From the NCBI GenBank assembly GCA_023101725.1, contig JALJCO010010529.1, forward strand, positions 248,001 through 312,000: a stretch of 64,000 nucleotides of DNA, read 5' to 3'. Of the stretch, positions 1-14,977 are shown piece by piece (position 1 is the stretch's first letter; the number at the start of each line of letters is the position of its first letter). Made by a program: the position numbers and the translations under genes. The stretch comes from Atherinomorus stipes. Lineage: Eukaryota; Chordata; Actinopteri; Atheriniformes; Atherinidae. Below the pieces are notes generated by a model. The model had not been told where the DNA came from. It made no database searches and worked only from the letters and a program-made list of their open reading frames with translations.

Positions 1-923
<923 letters not shown>

Positions 924-1326
924 TAGCTGTAAATGGGCCTGGTTCTGCAGAACATTTAGGGATAACGCACGGATCCCAGGTTGTCACCGGTGTCGGTACC
1001 AGATGGGTTCGTGTCCTGCACCTGCCGATGCCGTCATGTTATATGATCAGTTTAAAGGTGGCAGGATGTCCGGTTAAATTAAACGGATTTTGTTTTAAAC
1101 ATGGAGGAACTTTACCAGGAGTATTATTCAGATCTGCTGTACGTCTCATACTCACAACAAGTGTGTCACCTTCTGTAAATGTCCTGAAAGCTGAAATAAT
1201 GACAGCACCAGTACCAGAAACACACCCCGGACGGAGAAGAAACCGCTGAGGAGCTGATAACTTTACACATCTGCTATGGAAATGAGACCAAGTGCAGTTT
1301 TATTTTTAATTACATGAAACATTAAT

Positions 1327-1802
1327 ACAGAACATGTAAACCGTAGACAACAACACGCTATAGACAGTCTCACGGCTGAAACCATGGGAGCCGCCATGTC
1401 TGCTCGTTTCTGCCAAGGGCTTCCGGTTACCACGGTTACAGGATATTTTACACTGAGGACCAGAGATGGGGGATGTGGAGTCAACAAGTCAACTCCATGT
1501 CATGTATTTGTTCTTTCCAGCCACTGGACCAGGTGAGTCCAACCTGCACAATGAAATAAGCTGTGCTGATTGAACTCACCTGGTTCAGTGGCTGGGAAGA
1601 AAACAAGAACACGGCATGGGGTTGACTTGCTGACTCCACATCCCCCATCTCTGCTGAGGACATACACAAATCAACAACACACGTAGGAAGAGCTCCCAAA
1701 CTCGATGACTGAAAAGTGGATATTGTTAAACCCAAAAAGCGTCTTGGACATTTTGTGCCGTACGTTGCTGCAGCAGCTTGTGAAAACAATGAAAGGGATA
1801 TT
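1327..1802 (+). repeat. Dispersed repeat, copy A (interrupted)
   Basis: This segment is a diverged copy of 14978-15225. Both share GGGCTTCCGGTTACCA, then AGAGCTCCC, then TGAAAAGTGG-TATTGTTAAA, then GTGCCGTACGT and GCAGCA-CTTGT-AAAACAAT. Copy A is split by the foldback element at 1461-1653. The family is not recognised. Both copies are in the same orientation and neither has clear coding potential. Confidence 0.7.
1461..1653. mobile_element. Foldback hAT-like MITE, 193 bp
   Basis: The two halves are inverted copies. It starts CAGAGATGGGGGATGTGGAG and ends with the matching CCCCCATCTCTG, giving arms of roughly 45 bases plus further pairing inside. It is flanked by a perfect 8-bp duplication CTGAGGAC (1453-1460 and 1654-1661), typical of hAT transposition. 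The related repeat at 14978-15225 has a single uninterrupted CTGAGGAC at 15086-15093, so the empty site is present in the same window. A related inverted sequence lies near 32360-32455. Confidence 0.9.
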
Positions 1803-2458
1803 AAGTTCTCCTGTTATTTATTCACAAAAACTGATTATTTGGTTCAAAAGTGTTTTTTCATTAATCAGTAATCACTCCCATCAACAAACTGAAGTGCTCC
1901 TCTAAGTTCTAAATTTGCCGTTCGTATCATTCATTTACACATCGAGCGGGGCGGCTCGGTGGGGGCTGCCATGTCGTATCGCCATGTTTTTGCGTTCAGG
2001 AGAAGCGGACAGCAGGAAAACACAGAAACTCACCGGACACACCGGAGTTTTCAGCTCAGTTCGAGGTAATGCCTTTGAAAAGTCACCGCGCTGCAGTGGG
2101 AGAAACCAGCGTCTCACTGATGCTGCGTTCACGTGCAGTCGGGCAGACGGCCGTTGGTAACAAACCAGATGTCATTTTAATCAATGAAGCCGAGCGAAAG
2201 ACGGTAAAACATGGGTCAGGGAAAACAATACGACATCGCCATGACAACAAATCAGATGTGGACTGATGTCACTGTAACTGACGGACCACGTCTTCACATA
2301 GAGGCCGGTGATAACTTTACATGCAGCGGATGTCGTCGGTCTGCCCGGTTTCACGCGAACGCAGCATGAAAAGTACGAGGGAGCTGCTCCCGATTACACA
2401 GTGTCCCTTTAAATATGAAGCTTGTAAACTGAGCGAACTCACCGAAGGACGGCAGCAA

Positions 2459-2590
2459 CGCAGCTACGTGACCGACCACCGGGTGCAGCCACGCAGCTAC
2501 GTGACCGACCACCGGGTGCAGCCACGCAGCTACGTGACCGACCACCGGGTGCAGCCACGCAGCTACGTGACCGACCACCGGGTGCAGCCG
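2459..2590 (+). repeat. Tandem repeat, four 33-bp units
   Basis: Four nearly identical 33-bp units, starting at 2459, 2492, 2525 and 2558, carry CGCAGCTACGTGACCGACC followed by ACCGGGTGCAGCC. Because 33 is a multiple of three, several frames stay open on both strands; those reading frames are a by-product of the repeat. Confidence 0.95.
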
Positions 2591-3636
2591 CTGTCTCAAA
2601 CTCTCCATTCTCTAAAAAAAAAAAAATCCACCGTAACCACCACTCAAGCCTTCTGACAGGAATCATCCAGACTCTGGCTCGGTGCTGAACATTTGTCTTC
2701 GCGGACACTAAACTGCCGTGTGTGTGTCGCTATAACACACAGCGACTGCGTCACTATGTAAGTCTGTGGCGTTCCTGTTTATCACCGTAGGACTCAGCAA
2801 AGTGTAAATGAATGCAGATATTATTGACTGGAAGCGCTTGGCGGAAGTAAAACGGAAATGTCCGTGAAACTTGTCTATAGTAGACATTGCAGCGTTAGGT
2901 TTTCCTGATATCCCTTAATGTTACATGCAGTACCACCCCTTGACAGATGAGGGCGCGCACACACCACAGAGATGAGTATAGGTATGTGAGGAAGAGTGGG
3001 ATACGAGGGCCGGGGGATGAATGAAAGTGGATCGGTTTTGTGTACTTATGAAAATCCAGAGTCCTAAAATATTCCAGACATCACATCAAAGGTGAATTCC
3101 AGTTCAGTCTTAACCCTCAATCTGAAACATGTGCACTCCTGTGAAGTGCAAGGTCTGTCCTGATTCTCAGAACGTCAAGTTGAGGCTGAATGTCCTCAAT
3201 CCTGAGATTCTCCAACAAGGATTACCCAGAATGCAGCAGCAAAGAAGACGAGCTAAAATCTTACGTATTTTCTTTGTTAATGAAGATATAAATATCAGGA
3301 AAACCATTGTGTTATTTTAGTTTAGGCCCATGTTATGGATTAGTTACCTTATTGTTGCAGAACATTTATTTTTATTTTACGATCTTTTGTCAGTAGCGGC
3401 CGGTGCGGTCAAGCCATGTTGCTATCGTCTGAGTTAGTTAATGTTACATAAAAAGGTCATTTTTCTTGGTGCTAATGTCGTTTTATCAAGATAACAGCCT
3501 GTATAACGTGCTTGTGCCGATAACTAGGGGTGGGCGATATTGCCAAAAAATGATATCACCATATATTTTCCAAAATACCTCAATGACGATATCACAGACG
3601 ATATTGATGTGTTATTGAAAAGTCAGATCTAGCTTC

Positions 3637-3942
3637 TAGGGCTGGGGAAAAAAAAATCGATACACTGCAATATCGCAATATTTTCCTATGCAGATTTCAT
3701 ATAGAGATTCAAAAATGCAGTATTAATCTATTTTACCAACGAAATCTCGTGGGATTTCGTAAGATAATGGTGAAATATCGCGAGATTTCACGAAAACCCG
3801 CAAGATTTCTTGACTGAAGAACGAAATCTCGCTAGATTTCATTTGTAAAATAGATCGATACCACATTTTTACATATAAATATGATATCAGCATATGAAAA
3901 TATTGCGATATTTCAGTGTATCGATTTTTTTTCCCAGCCCTA
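3637..3942. mobile_element. Nested hAT MITE, 306 bp
   Basis: The ends are TAGGGCTGGGGAAAAAAAAA and the inverted TTTTTTTTCCCAGCCCTA, with matching ATCGATACACTG inner segments. A perfect 8-bp duplication CTAGCTTC is at 3629-3636 and 3943-3950. It sits inside the larger hAT element at 3525-5205, so it inserted later. A degraded relative lies inside the hAT element at 20178-20719. Confidence 0.92.
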
Positions 3943-4540
3943 CTAGCTTCTGTAAAATCCTTTCACTCATACCCACTTTTAGTAAGCCTCTACAGTTCCA
4001 TACTGTGTCATGGTATATTAACATTATTACACGTGTGTTAATATTACTGCTGCATGTGGCATTTTACAGACAAAATGTTTCAGGTTTAGCCATTTTAACC
4101 ACTTTAATCATTTCATTTCATTTAGTGAGCAACACAAACTGGGTATAGATGTAAAATGCAACTTGAATGACATTTCCAAACATCAGCCCACGCATGTAAG
4201 CTAGTTCTGTTTCTTCCTTTATCTTACTAACCATTCATGTACGCGGAACGTCCCTCAGCTCAACTCTGTCCATCGTCTTCACATCGTCTTCCCACTTCTT
4301 GGACGCTGCTAACGTTAACATGAACTTGTGCTGCAGTGGTGCTGCTAGCTGCCTTGTAGCTAAACATTTAGCGGCATTTCGCAGCTTCATCCGTCAGTTC
4401 CCCCCCAGCCTGTGTCCTGCGTGGCCTCCGGAGCAGATCACGACTGTTTTAATCATTTGTTTGCTCGTTAATTCCCTGCACTCACGGACGCTCCGCATCT
4501 CTCACGTTACGTTAAAGGCTGGTGAGAGTTGACGTGACGA

Positions 4541-4765
4541 AGGTCGGGCAAACCCGCGACTCTGCTGGAACTGAGCCGGACCCGGTCGGGACAAACCCGC
4601 CATGCTGCTGGAACTGAGCCAGACCCGGTCGGGACAAACCCGCCACGCTGCTGGAACTGAGCCGGACCCGGTCGGGACAAACCCGCCATGCTGCTGGAAC
4701 TGAGCCAGACCCAGTCGGGGCAAACCCGCGACTCTGCTGGAACTGAGCGAGACCTGGTCGGCTGC
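4541..4765 (+). repeat. Tandem repeat, five 43-bp units
   Basis: The motif GGAACTGAGC recurs at exact 43-base spacing, starting at 4567, 4610, 4653, 4696 and 4739. Each unit continues with a CCCGGTCGGGACAAACCCGC-type segment. The array is GC-rich, lies within the hAT element at 3525-5205, and leaves several minus-strand frames open by chance. Confidence 0.95.
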
Positions 4766-5292
4766 CGGCCCCCCTGGAGTACCGGGCGTTCTGTGATTCT
4801 GCAGAACACACAGATGTCCGTCCTCCTGGACTCCACACCTAATCAGCTTGTCAGATGCTGGAGAAGTTTACCTGCCTGTGGGCTCTGCCTCTCTCCCCGT
4901 TGCCGGTGCGTTCACGTGCAGCGCGGATTTCTGACAACTTATCCTTCCGGTGAGGCAGCAATGCAGCTTCAGTTAACAAATTTTGACGTCCATGTAAAAT
5001 GATTTACTTCCCGGGATTGTGTGGCACGAATAATATAGCCGTCACACACAACTGAGTCAATGATGGAGAGACAGATGCTGCAGGGTTGAAGTGAGATTGA
5101 ATGACGTCATCAGGCCGAAAATGTGTTATCACGGTATGACATTTTCTACCGGTGTCAAAAAAACTACCGGTATTATCACAAACGATACGATATTGCCCAC
5201 CCCTGCCGATAACTGTATAAGATGACTGGGCTGATGTCATCTCCCGTAGCCACAATTATCTAACGATAGTTCTGTTTCATTCCACTGCCAGC

Positions 5293-5672
5293 TAGGGCTG
5301 GACAATTAATCGAATTTTGATTTCAATTTTGCCTTCTCACAATCATAGAAACACTGTAATCGAAGAAGAACGATTAATCCTGAACTGAACAGACTGGTGG
5401 AGTTACAGGAAGCAAACTGCAGGGAGTACAGAACAGGAATGCATGTAGACTGGCTATTCATTTTTATTGCTATTATTATTTTAATATTCTTATTTTACTC
5501 CTTTACTTGTTTCTAATTTTATTTCTGGTTGTGTTTTTAAGTTATATTTGAGGTTGAATTTTGGTGGTTCAGTAAACACTTTTTTTTTTTTTTTAAATCA
5601 ATGATTAATCGTGATTTCAATATCAGTCAAACTAATCGTGATTACTATTTTTCCCATAATCGTCCAGCCCTA
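5293..5672. mobile_element. hAT MITE, 380 bp
   Basis: The termini are TAGGGCTGGACAATTAATCG and the inverted ATAATCGTCCAGCCCTA. A perfect 8-bp duplication CTGCCAGC lies at 5285-5292 and 5673-5680. The interior is AT-rich, with no coding potential. Confidence 0.92.
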
Positions 5673-6045
5673 CTGCCAGCGTGGGTTGAGTCCTAACGAC
5701 AACAAAGTCAATCAGGTGACGTGTCGGCCAGCTGACTGCAGTCATCCAGGCAGTCACAGAACCACAGTTACCTACGTAACTTTTCTCATAGCTGCTGTTT
5801 ACCTGTCAATAAGCCGCGGTATGTGGTGACAGCTGAATATGTCCATGGTGGCTACGGTTAAACAGGCAGGGTTAACAGTGCACATAAATGTAAATAAAGT
5901 AAATGCTGCTGCTGCTTCTCCTCCTGAATCGACAGCCTGAACGCCGCTTTGGCTTAATGCTGCCCCCCACAGTTTGAAGACGTATCTGCATTTAAGGGGT
6001 GTCCCATTTCTAAGTCACACAAAAGCCCTAAACACCTGGTTTTAA

Positions 6046-7531
6046 AGGTGCCATGACATTGACAAATTTTCCTTTTCTGGGGTTTTGGGGGTATAATATG
6101 ATCCATTGTGCACTGATGAGGTCATGTGAATGTCAGAGTGAGAATCAACATTCCTGTTTATGGTCTGTCAGCTTTGTCTCTCTGTTCAGAAACGGTTGAA
6201 TCAGACAGCAGCTTATCATTCTACGTAGTTCCATCATTCTACGTAGTTCTATCATTCTACGTAGTTCCATCATTCTACGTAGTTCTATCATTCTACGTAG
6301 TTCTATCATTCTACGTAGTTCCATCATTCTACGTAGTTCTATCATTCTACGTAGTTCTATTCTACGTAGTTCTATCATTCTACGTAGTTCCATCATTCTA
6401 CGTAGTTCTATCATTCTACGTAGTTCCATCATTCTACGTAGTTCTATCATTCTACGTAGTTCCATCATTCTACGTAGTTCCATCATTCTACGTAGTTCTA
6501 TCATTCTACGTAGTTCCATCATTCTACGTAGTTCTATCATTCTACGTAGTTCTATCATTCTACGTAGTTCCATCATTCTACGTAGTTCCATCATTCTACG
6601 TAGTTCCATCATTCTACGTAGTTCCATCATTCTACGTAGTTCTATCATTCTACGTAGTTCCATCATTCTACGTAGTTCCATCATTCTACGTAGTTCCATC
6701 ATTCTACGTAGTTCCATCATTCTACGTAGTTCTATCATTCTACGTAGTTCCATCATTCTACGTAATTCTATCATTCTACGTAGTTCTATCATTCTACGTA
6801 GTTCTATCATTCTACATAATTCTATCATTCTACGTAGTTCCATCATTCTACGTAGTTCCATCATTCTACGTAGTTCCATCATTCTACGTAGTTCCATCAT
6901 TCTACGTAGTTCTATCATTCTACGTAGTTCCATCATTCTACGTAGTTCCATCATTCTACGTAGTTCCATCATTCTACGTAGTTCTATCATTCTACGTAGT
7001 TCCATCATTCTACGTAGTTCATTTGTTCCCATTAGAGCACACTATCACGCAAACAGCCTCCCCCCCTCCTCTCTCTCTAGTAACTTCTGTGCAGTCAGGT
7101 CTGGATTTTCAAACAAATGGACTTAAAAGCAAACTTCTGCAGCAGCACTGAGGGAGGGGGCCACAATCTTGTCATTACCTGTAAGTTTATTTATTTTCTA
7201 AATGCTGTCTTGTCTGATAAACGTAGCTCACTGTCTGAAGTGAGCCATGTTGCTAGCAGTTAGCCTTTAGCAAAGTCCGACCGCAGCTTGACCTAGATTC
7301 TCCAAATAAGGTCATAGCCAAATAAGATGTAGCCAATCAAAATGAAGTCAACGTGGTCTCCGGGTAAAGCTCCATATCATCACCGGACCCAACTGTATTA
7401 CTGAGGAAGTGAGGTCTGGCATTTCAAAACAATACTCCGCTGTAAAAAATGCAGTTTTTTTCTTTGGAGTATTTACATATAAAGTAATGCCAACAACATA
7501 AACTAGTTTTTACTGCTATGTCATCACTCCT
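6046..7531. mobile_element. Possible TTAA-target element hosting the 18-bp minisatellite
   Basis: TTAA at 6042-6045 is followed by AGGTGCCATGACAT. The right side ends ATGTCATCACTCCT followed by TTAA at 7532-7535. The inverted ends agree except for a few bases, and TTAA duplication fits piggyBac- or Kolobok-like elements. The terminal repeats are short and TTAA is common, so the call is tentative. Confidence 0.45.
6216..7020. repeat. 18-bp minisatellite, about 45 units, open on both strands
   Basis: The unit TCATTCTACGTAGTTCCA alternates with a C-to-T variant. Each unit carries the 8-base palindrome CTACGTAG. One unit near 6357 lacks three bases, so frame is kept throughout. The plus strand reads SFYVVP/SFYVVL for the whole array (open 6126-7151, 341 codons) and the minus strand reads MELRRM/MIELRR (295 codons). 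The frames follow from unit length and have no independent sign of being a gene. Confidence 0.97.
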
Positions 7532-7562
7532 TTAAGAGATCTAGGGACAGTTAGGAGGAGTT

Positions 7563-7608
7563 CAGACATCTTTGGCTGACGCCAGAGGGCATCAGCCAAA
7601 GATGTCTG
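7563..7608. repeat. 46-bp near-perfect hairpin
   Basis: CAGACATCTTTGGCTGACGC is followed by a six-base loop and an inverted copy ending AAGATGTCTG, with one mismatch in 20 paired bases. It lies about 30 bases to the right of the candidate TTAA element. No flanking duplication is clear. Confidence 0.8.
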
Positions 7609-7660
7609 GTGAGAGGGCAAGAATGCTGAACCCAGAGCTTTGTAATGCATTGGTCTGGAT

Positions 7661-8090
7661 TAGGGCTGGGCGATATGGACCAAAAGTCATATCTCGATAA
7701 ATTTGGGCTGAATATCGATATACGATATATATCCCGATATTTTTATTGCACAGTGAGAGCAAATATTTTGTTACAGTCAGAGCCAAATATGACATTAGAA
7801 GTAGTTTCATTTTAACCGACCGGATGAAATAATGCTCAGCTGTTCAAAGAATGATAAAATGTAAACAGAAATACTGTATAATACTGTATGTAGTAATACT
7901 CACAGATACAAGTAAGGAACATTACACATAATTAAATGTAACAAACCCTAGTAAGGTCAGCATTTATATACAAGGACAAAACAAACACACATTGAACTCC
8001 ATATCTCGATATGGGCGATATGGTCCAATTCCATATCTCATTTGAAAATATATCGATATATTTTTCATATCGATATATCGCCCAGCCCTA
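7661..8090. mobile_element. hAT MITE, 430 bp
   Basis: The termini are TAGGGCTGGGCGATATGG and the inverted ATATCGCCCAGCCCTA. A perfect 8-bp duplication GTCTGGAT is at 7653-7660 and 8091-8098. Subterminal regions are dense in ATCGATAT-type motifs. It has no coding potential. Confidence 0.93.
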
Positions 8091-8915
8091 GTCTGGATCT
8101 GCAGTGTGTTGGTTTTCATTCCTGATGGAAAGGTCCCGCTGAGAATCTGTAAAGAAGGTGACGGCTGATTTAATGTTTGGACGGTATCTTAAACGCCCAT
8201 TTATTACATCGTCCCCCCTCCACCCGAGTTCAGCTGCCGTAGTGTGACATCATCACCAAGCGCTGGCCCCTGAACCGATCTTTTATTTATATATTTATTT
8301 TTCGTCATCCTGAGTCCATATACAAACATTTTAGGCATGAATTACAAGGTGTCATCCAGAAGGTAAAACGGCAGTTTAGATATAGCCCCTGTTAGTGGCT
8401 ATATTAATGCACCGAAGGTGCATTATATTAATGCACAATTAACGTACAATTGATCAGATATGTATGAAACTGTGTATGTTCATATCATCACTTTGTGCTG
8501 ATTCCTAAAGGATGGTTATGATGGTGGGATTGGTTTATGAGCGAGACAAACCCTAATTTTCATTACATCATTAAAAATCAGCTGTTTGTCCTAGACAGCT
8601 AAAATGTGATGGAGATATCCCATGAATCATGCTGAACATTTGAATCCAGCCAACCTTCACTCTAAATTGATTTTACATGCTAAGTTTTTGCTGAAATATG
8701 CAAATTTGCTTAACACAAGGATTTCCATTACAGATAAATCTATAAACACTAATGTTTTCATAGTTGATGTCAAGATATTCCTTATGAATCCCAAGAAGTT
8801 TGGCAAAGATTTTTAATCCTGCAAATATCAATGTTGTCTGCAGTTCACATCTGCATCTGTAGTGTTTGTCTTCATTTTTACATGGTTATGTCATTATATA
8901 TAGGGCTGTAACAAT

Positions 8916-9968
8916 TAGGCTTTCCACCGATCAGATCGGTTTGATCGGATCGGCCGATATTTCACATTTTTTTCATATTTTCTGATCGGCCCTTAACTTT
9001 TCATTCTCCGATCAATGACGTCATTGTCATTTTGAATCTGCTCCGGTAAAACTCTCATTTACACCAATTAAACTTAGAAAACAAGCAAACAATCAAAGCA
9101 GAATAGACAAATACTCACTAGTATGTGTTTTATGTCTACGTGGCGTTTTTGTCGTGAGTTCTGTCACTATGTGCTGGACAATAAAGTTTTTACAATCCCA
9201 AATACGCCACACGTAAAGGATGGCGACGCCGGTTGCAAACATGTCAGCTCTTAGACTGAAAGGACGCAGCGCATTTCCTGCATTTCCGCAAACAACAGTT
9301 TACCTTAAACTGTTGCAGCACAAGTGTTTGTCTCCGTGTCTCCATCAGAGACTGTAAATAACAGGACTCCAGACCGCGGAGACCTCCAGTGTCGAGCGCT
9401 TCGGCCGCCGCGTGCTCCAGCAGGTATGTACACAAACGCTCCTGACGCTGACGCATGCGTCCAGAGCAAATATATTCCAGCCTACTGTAGCGATACCGGA
9501 CTACATGAGCTGCAGCAGGTTGTTCATTCTCACGTCGAGGTTCTTCTGAGGAAACAGTCACTCCATTAGTTTGACCACTGATATGACATCATCAGATGTG
9601 AGCCCCAACTTCTGAAGCAGCATTACTGCCTTCATTTGCACTGTGACTGTAAATAATTTCAGTTATGACAGTTTAAGTTGGGCTGTTATTTGTGCCACTG
9701 GCTCAAATTATTTTGTTTGTCCTGATTAAACCTGAATGCCCGTTAGAGGTTATTGATGTTTAACCTTTTCATCTCAGTCAGTTCAGGACAAAAAATGGAA
9801 ACAAAAATCCTTTTTATGATACTCAGTAAACTGTATAAATACAGGTAAACGAGCTATTTAAATAGATATATTTGTTTTCTCACTTGATCGGATCGGTGAT
9901 CGGTTTTTAAAAACTCTCTGATCGGTGATCGGTGATCGGCCCCAAAAATCCTGATCGTGTAAAGCCTA
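8916..9968. mobile_element. hAT element, 1053 bp, inserted in an older hAT end
   Basis: The left end TAGGCTTTCCACCGATCAG pairs with right end CTGATCGTGTAAAGCCTA, with a perfect 8-bp duplication GTAACAAT at 8908-8915 and 9969-9976. Repeated GATCGGTGATCGG motifs fill the subterminal parts. A 105-codon minus-strand frame (9244-9561) has no recognisable domain. The target appears to be an older element beginning TAGGGCTGTAACAATATC at 8901, whose interior resumes after 9976. Confidence 0.9.
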
Positions 9969-9976
9969 GTAACAAT

Positions 9977-11900
<1,924 letters not shown>

Positions 11901-11904
11901 CCCC

Positions 11905-14450
11905 CCAGCCAGGTATGTTGAACACCCACAGGGCTGTCCTACGTTTGTCCCATACAGGTATGTAGACCACCCACAGGACTGTCCGACATCTGTCTCATAA
12001 AGGTATGTAGACCACCCACAGGGCTGTCCGACATCTGTCCCATAAAGGTATGTATACCACCTACGGGGCTGTCCCTCACAGGTATGTATACCACCTACAG
12101 GGCTGTCCCTCACAGGTATGTAGACCACCTACGGGGCTGTCCCTCACAGGTATGTATACCACCCACAGGGCTGTCCTACATCTGTCCCATAAAGGTATGT
12201 AGACCACCTACGGGGCTGTCCCTCACAGGTATGTAGACCACCTACGGGGCTGTCCTACATCTGTCCCATAAAGGTATGTAGACCACCTACGGGGCTGTCC
12301 CTCACAGGTATGTATACCACCCACAGGGCTGTCCTACATCTGTCCCATAAAGGTATGTAGACCACCTACGGGGCTGTCCCTCACAGGTATGTATACCACC
12401 TACGGGGCTGTCCCTCACAGGTATGTATACCACCTACGGGGCTGTCCCTCACAGGTATGTAGACCACCTACGGGGCTGTCCCTCACAGGTATGTAGACCA
12501 CCTACGGGGCTGTCCCTCACAGGTATGTAGACCACCTACGGGGCTGTCCCTCACAGGTATGTATACCACCTACGGGGCTGTCCCTCACAGGTATGTATAC
12601 CACCCACAGGGCTGTCCGACATCTGTTCCATAAAGGTATGTAGACCACCTACGGGGCTGTCCCTCACAGGTATGTATACCACCTACGGGGCTGTCCCTCA
12701 CAGGTATGTATACCACCCACAGGGCTGTCCGACATCTGTTCCATAAAGGTATGTAGACCACCTACGGGGCTGTCCCTCACAGGTATGTATACCACCTACG
12801 GGGCTGTCCCTCACAGGTATGTATACCACCCACAGGGCTGTCCGACATCTGTTCCATAAAGGTATGTAGACCACCTACGGGGCTGTCCCTCACAGGTATG
12901 TATACCACCTACGGGGCTGTCCCTCACAGGTATGTATACCACCCACAGGGCTGTCCGACATCTGTTCCATAAAGGTATGTAGACCACCTACGGGGCTGTC
13001 CCTCACAGGTATGTATACCACCTACGGGGCTGTCCCTCACAGGTATGTATACCACCTACAGGGCTGTCCGACATCTGTTCCATAAAAGGTATGTAGACCA
13101 CCTACAGGGCTGTCCTTCACAGGTATGTAGACCACCTACGGGGCTGTCCTAAGTTTGTCCCATAGAGGTTTGTAGACCAGCTACGGGGCTGTCCCTCACA
13201 GGTACGTAGACCACCTACGGGGCTGTCCGACATCTGTCCCATAAAGGTATGTAGACCACCTACAGGGCTGTCCTTCACAGGTATGTAGACCACCTACGGG
13301 GCTGTCCTAAGTTTGTCCCATAGAGGTTTGTAGACCAGCTACGGGGCTGTCCCTCACAGGTATGTAGACCACCTACGGGGCTGTCCTAAGTTTGTCCCAT
13401 AGAGGTTTGTAGACCAGCTACGGGGCTGTCCCTCACAGGTATGTAGACCACCTACGGGGCTGTCCTAAGTTTGTCCCATAGAGGTTTGTAGACCAGCTAC
13501 GGGGCTGTCCCTCACAGGTACGTAGACCACCTACGGGGCTGTCCCTCACAGGTACGTAGACCACCTACGGGGCTGTCCCTCACAGGTACGTAGACCACCT
13601 ACGGGGCTGTCCCTCACAGGTATGTAGACCACCTACGGGGCTGTCCCTCACAGGTATGTATACCACCTACGGGGCTGTCCCTCACAGGTATGTATACCAC
13701 CTACGGGGCTGTCCCTCACAGGTATGTATACCACCCACAGGGCTGTCCGACATCTGTTCCATAAAGGTATGTAGACCACCTACGGGGCTGTCCCTCACAG
13801 GTATGTATACCACCTACGGGGCTGTCCCTCACAGGTATGTATACCACCCACAGGGCTGTCCGACATCTGTTCCATAAAGGTATGTAGACCACCTACGGGG
13901 CTGTCCCTCACAGGTATGTATACCACCTACGGGGCTGTCCCTCACAGGTATGTATACCACCTACAGGGCTGTCCTTCACAGGTATGTAGACCACCTACGG
14001 GGCTGTCCTAAGTTTGTCCCATAGAGGTTTGTAGACCAGCTACGGGGCTGTCCCTCACAGGTACGTAGACCACCTACGGGGCTGTCCGACATCTGTCCCA
14101 TAAAGGTATGTAGACCACCTACAGGGCTGTCCTTCACAGGTATGTAGACCACCTACGGGGCTGTCCTAAGTTTGTCCCATAGAGGTTTGTAGACCAGCTA
14201 CGGGGCTGTCCCTCACAGGTACGTAGACCACCTACGGGGCTGTCCGACATCTGTCCCATAAAGGTATGTAGACCACCTACAGGGCTGTCCTAAGTTTGTC
14301 CCATAGAGGTTTGTAGACCAGCTACGGGGCTGTCCCACACAGGTTTGTAGACCACCCACAGGGCTGTCCTATGTTTGTCCCACACAAGTATGTAGACCAC
14401 CCACAGGGCTGTCCTTTATCTGTCCCACACAGGTATGTAGACCACCTACG
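11905..14450 (+). repeat. Minisatellite of splice-donor-like units directly after the kinase stop
   Basis: About 65-70 units of a 34-bp core built on AGGTATGTAGACCACCTACG plus GGGCTGTCCCTCAC. These are interspersed with longer units of about 45 bp carrying GACATCTGTTCCATAAA or CTAAGTTTGTCCCATAGA. The mixture forms higher-order blocks (for example around 12640-13080 and 13740-13980). Most short units read CTCACAG-GTATGTA, matching both an acceptor end and a strong 5' splice site. The array overlaps the probable 3' UTR or 3' flank of the kinase gene. Minus-strand reading frames across its edge are by-products. Confidence 0.95.
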
Positions 14451-14607
14451 TGGCCGTCCTACATCTGTCCACCGAGTGTCCTCCATGGAGCCGTGAAACC
14501 ATTCATTGTTAGTTTAGACTCGAGAAACCCGTCCATGATCCAAAGATGGATCTGAACCTGGGTGAAAGTTCTGTGGTACCTGGACGGGTTCCTGAAAGCC
14601 ACGTGCC

Positions 14608-14850
14608 TAGAGATGCACCCATCAGGATTTGGGGGGCAGATCACAAAAAGCAGTATCTGCCGATCACTGATCACAGCGTCAAATCCATCAATTCTCCTGT
14701 ATTGTTGTCTCATGTACGTAACACTGACATTATGTTATTAAGTATGAAAACTAGAAGATGGAAATCATCACGATTTAGACAGTTTTATTGCAGCTGAGGC
14801 AATCTGTAATACTTCACTCTCTAGCAGAGACACTCTTGGAGACAACCTGG
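14608..14850. mobile_element. hAT element end, truncated
   Basis: TAGAGATGCACCCATCAGGA followed by a GATCAC-rich segment looks like one end of a hAT element related to the right end of the element at 8916-9968. No partner end or duplication was found downstream. The right limit is a guess. Confidence 0.45.
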
Positions 14851-14977
14851 ACTCAGTTTACATAGAGGAAGTATAGCGACAAGCTTCAGCTTTCTTGTGG
14901 CAATAATTATGGGTACAACACACATCATGAGCAGCGCACTAACACAGACAACAGTGAACATTTCACTCTCTGAGTTG

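Larger units (their letters stand above)
3525..5205. mobile_element. Non-autonomous hAT element with nested element and minisatellite
   Basis: The left end is TAGGGGTGGGCGATATTG and the right end is its inverted partner CGATATTGCCCACCCCTG. A perfect 8-bp duplication CCGATAAC lies at 3517-3524 and 5206-5213. No transposase frame is visible, so it must be mobilised in trans. It hosts a second hAT MITE at 3637-3942 and a 43-bp tandem repeat at about 4541-4765. Confidence 0.92.

Noticed and set aside
6126..7151. 341-codon plus-strand frame and 295-codon minus-strand frame as genes
   Set aside because: Both are explained by an 18-bp tandem repeat that happens to lack stops in two frames; flanking sequence gives no sign of a gene.
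9244..9561. Minus-strand 105-codon frame as a transposase exon
   Set aside because: It lies inside a hAT element but shows no BED finger, catalytic or dimerisation motif.
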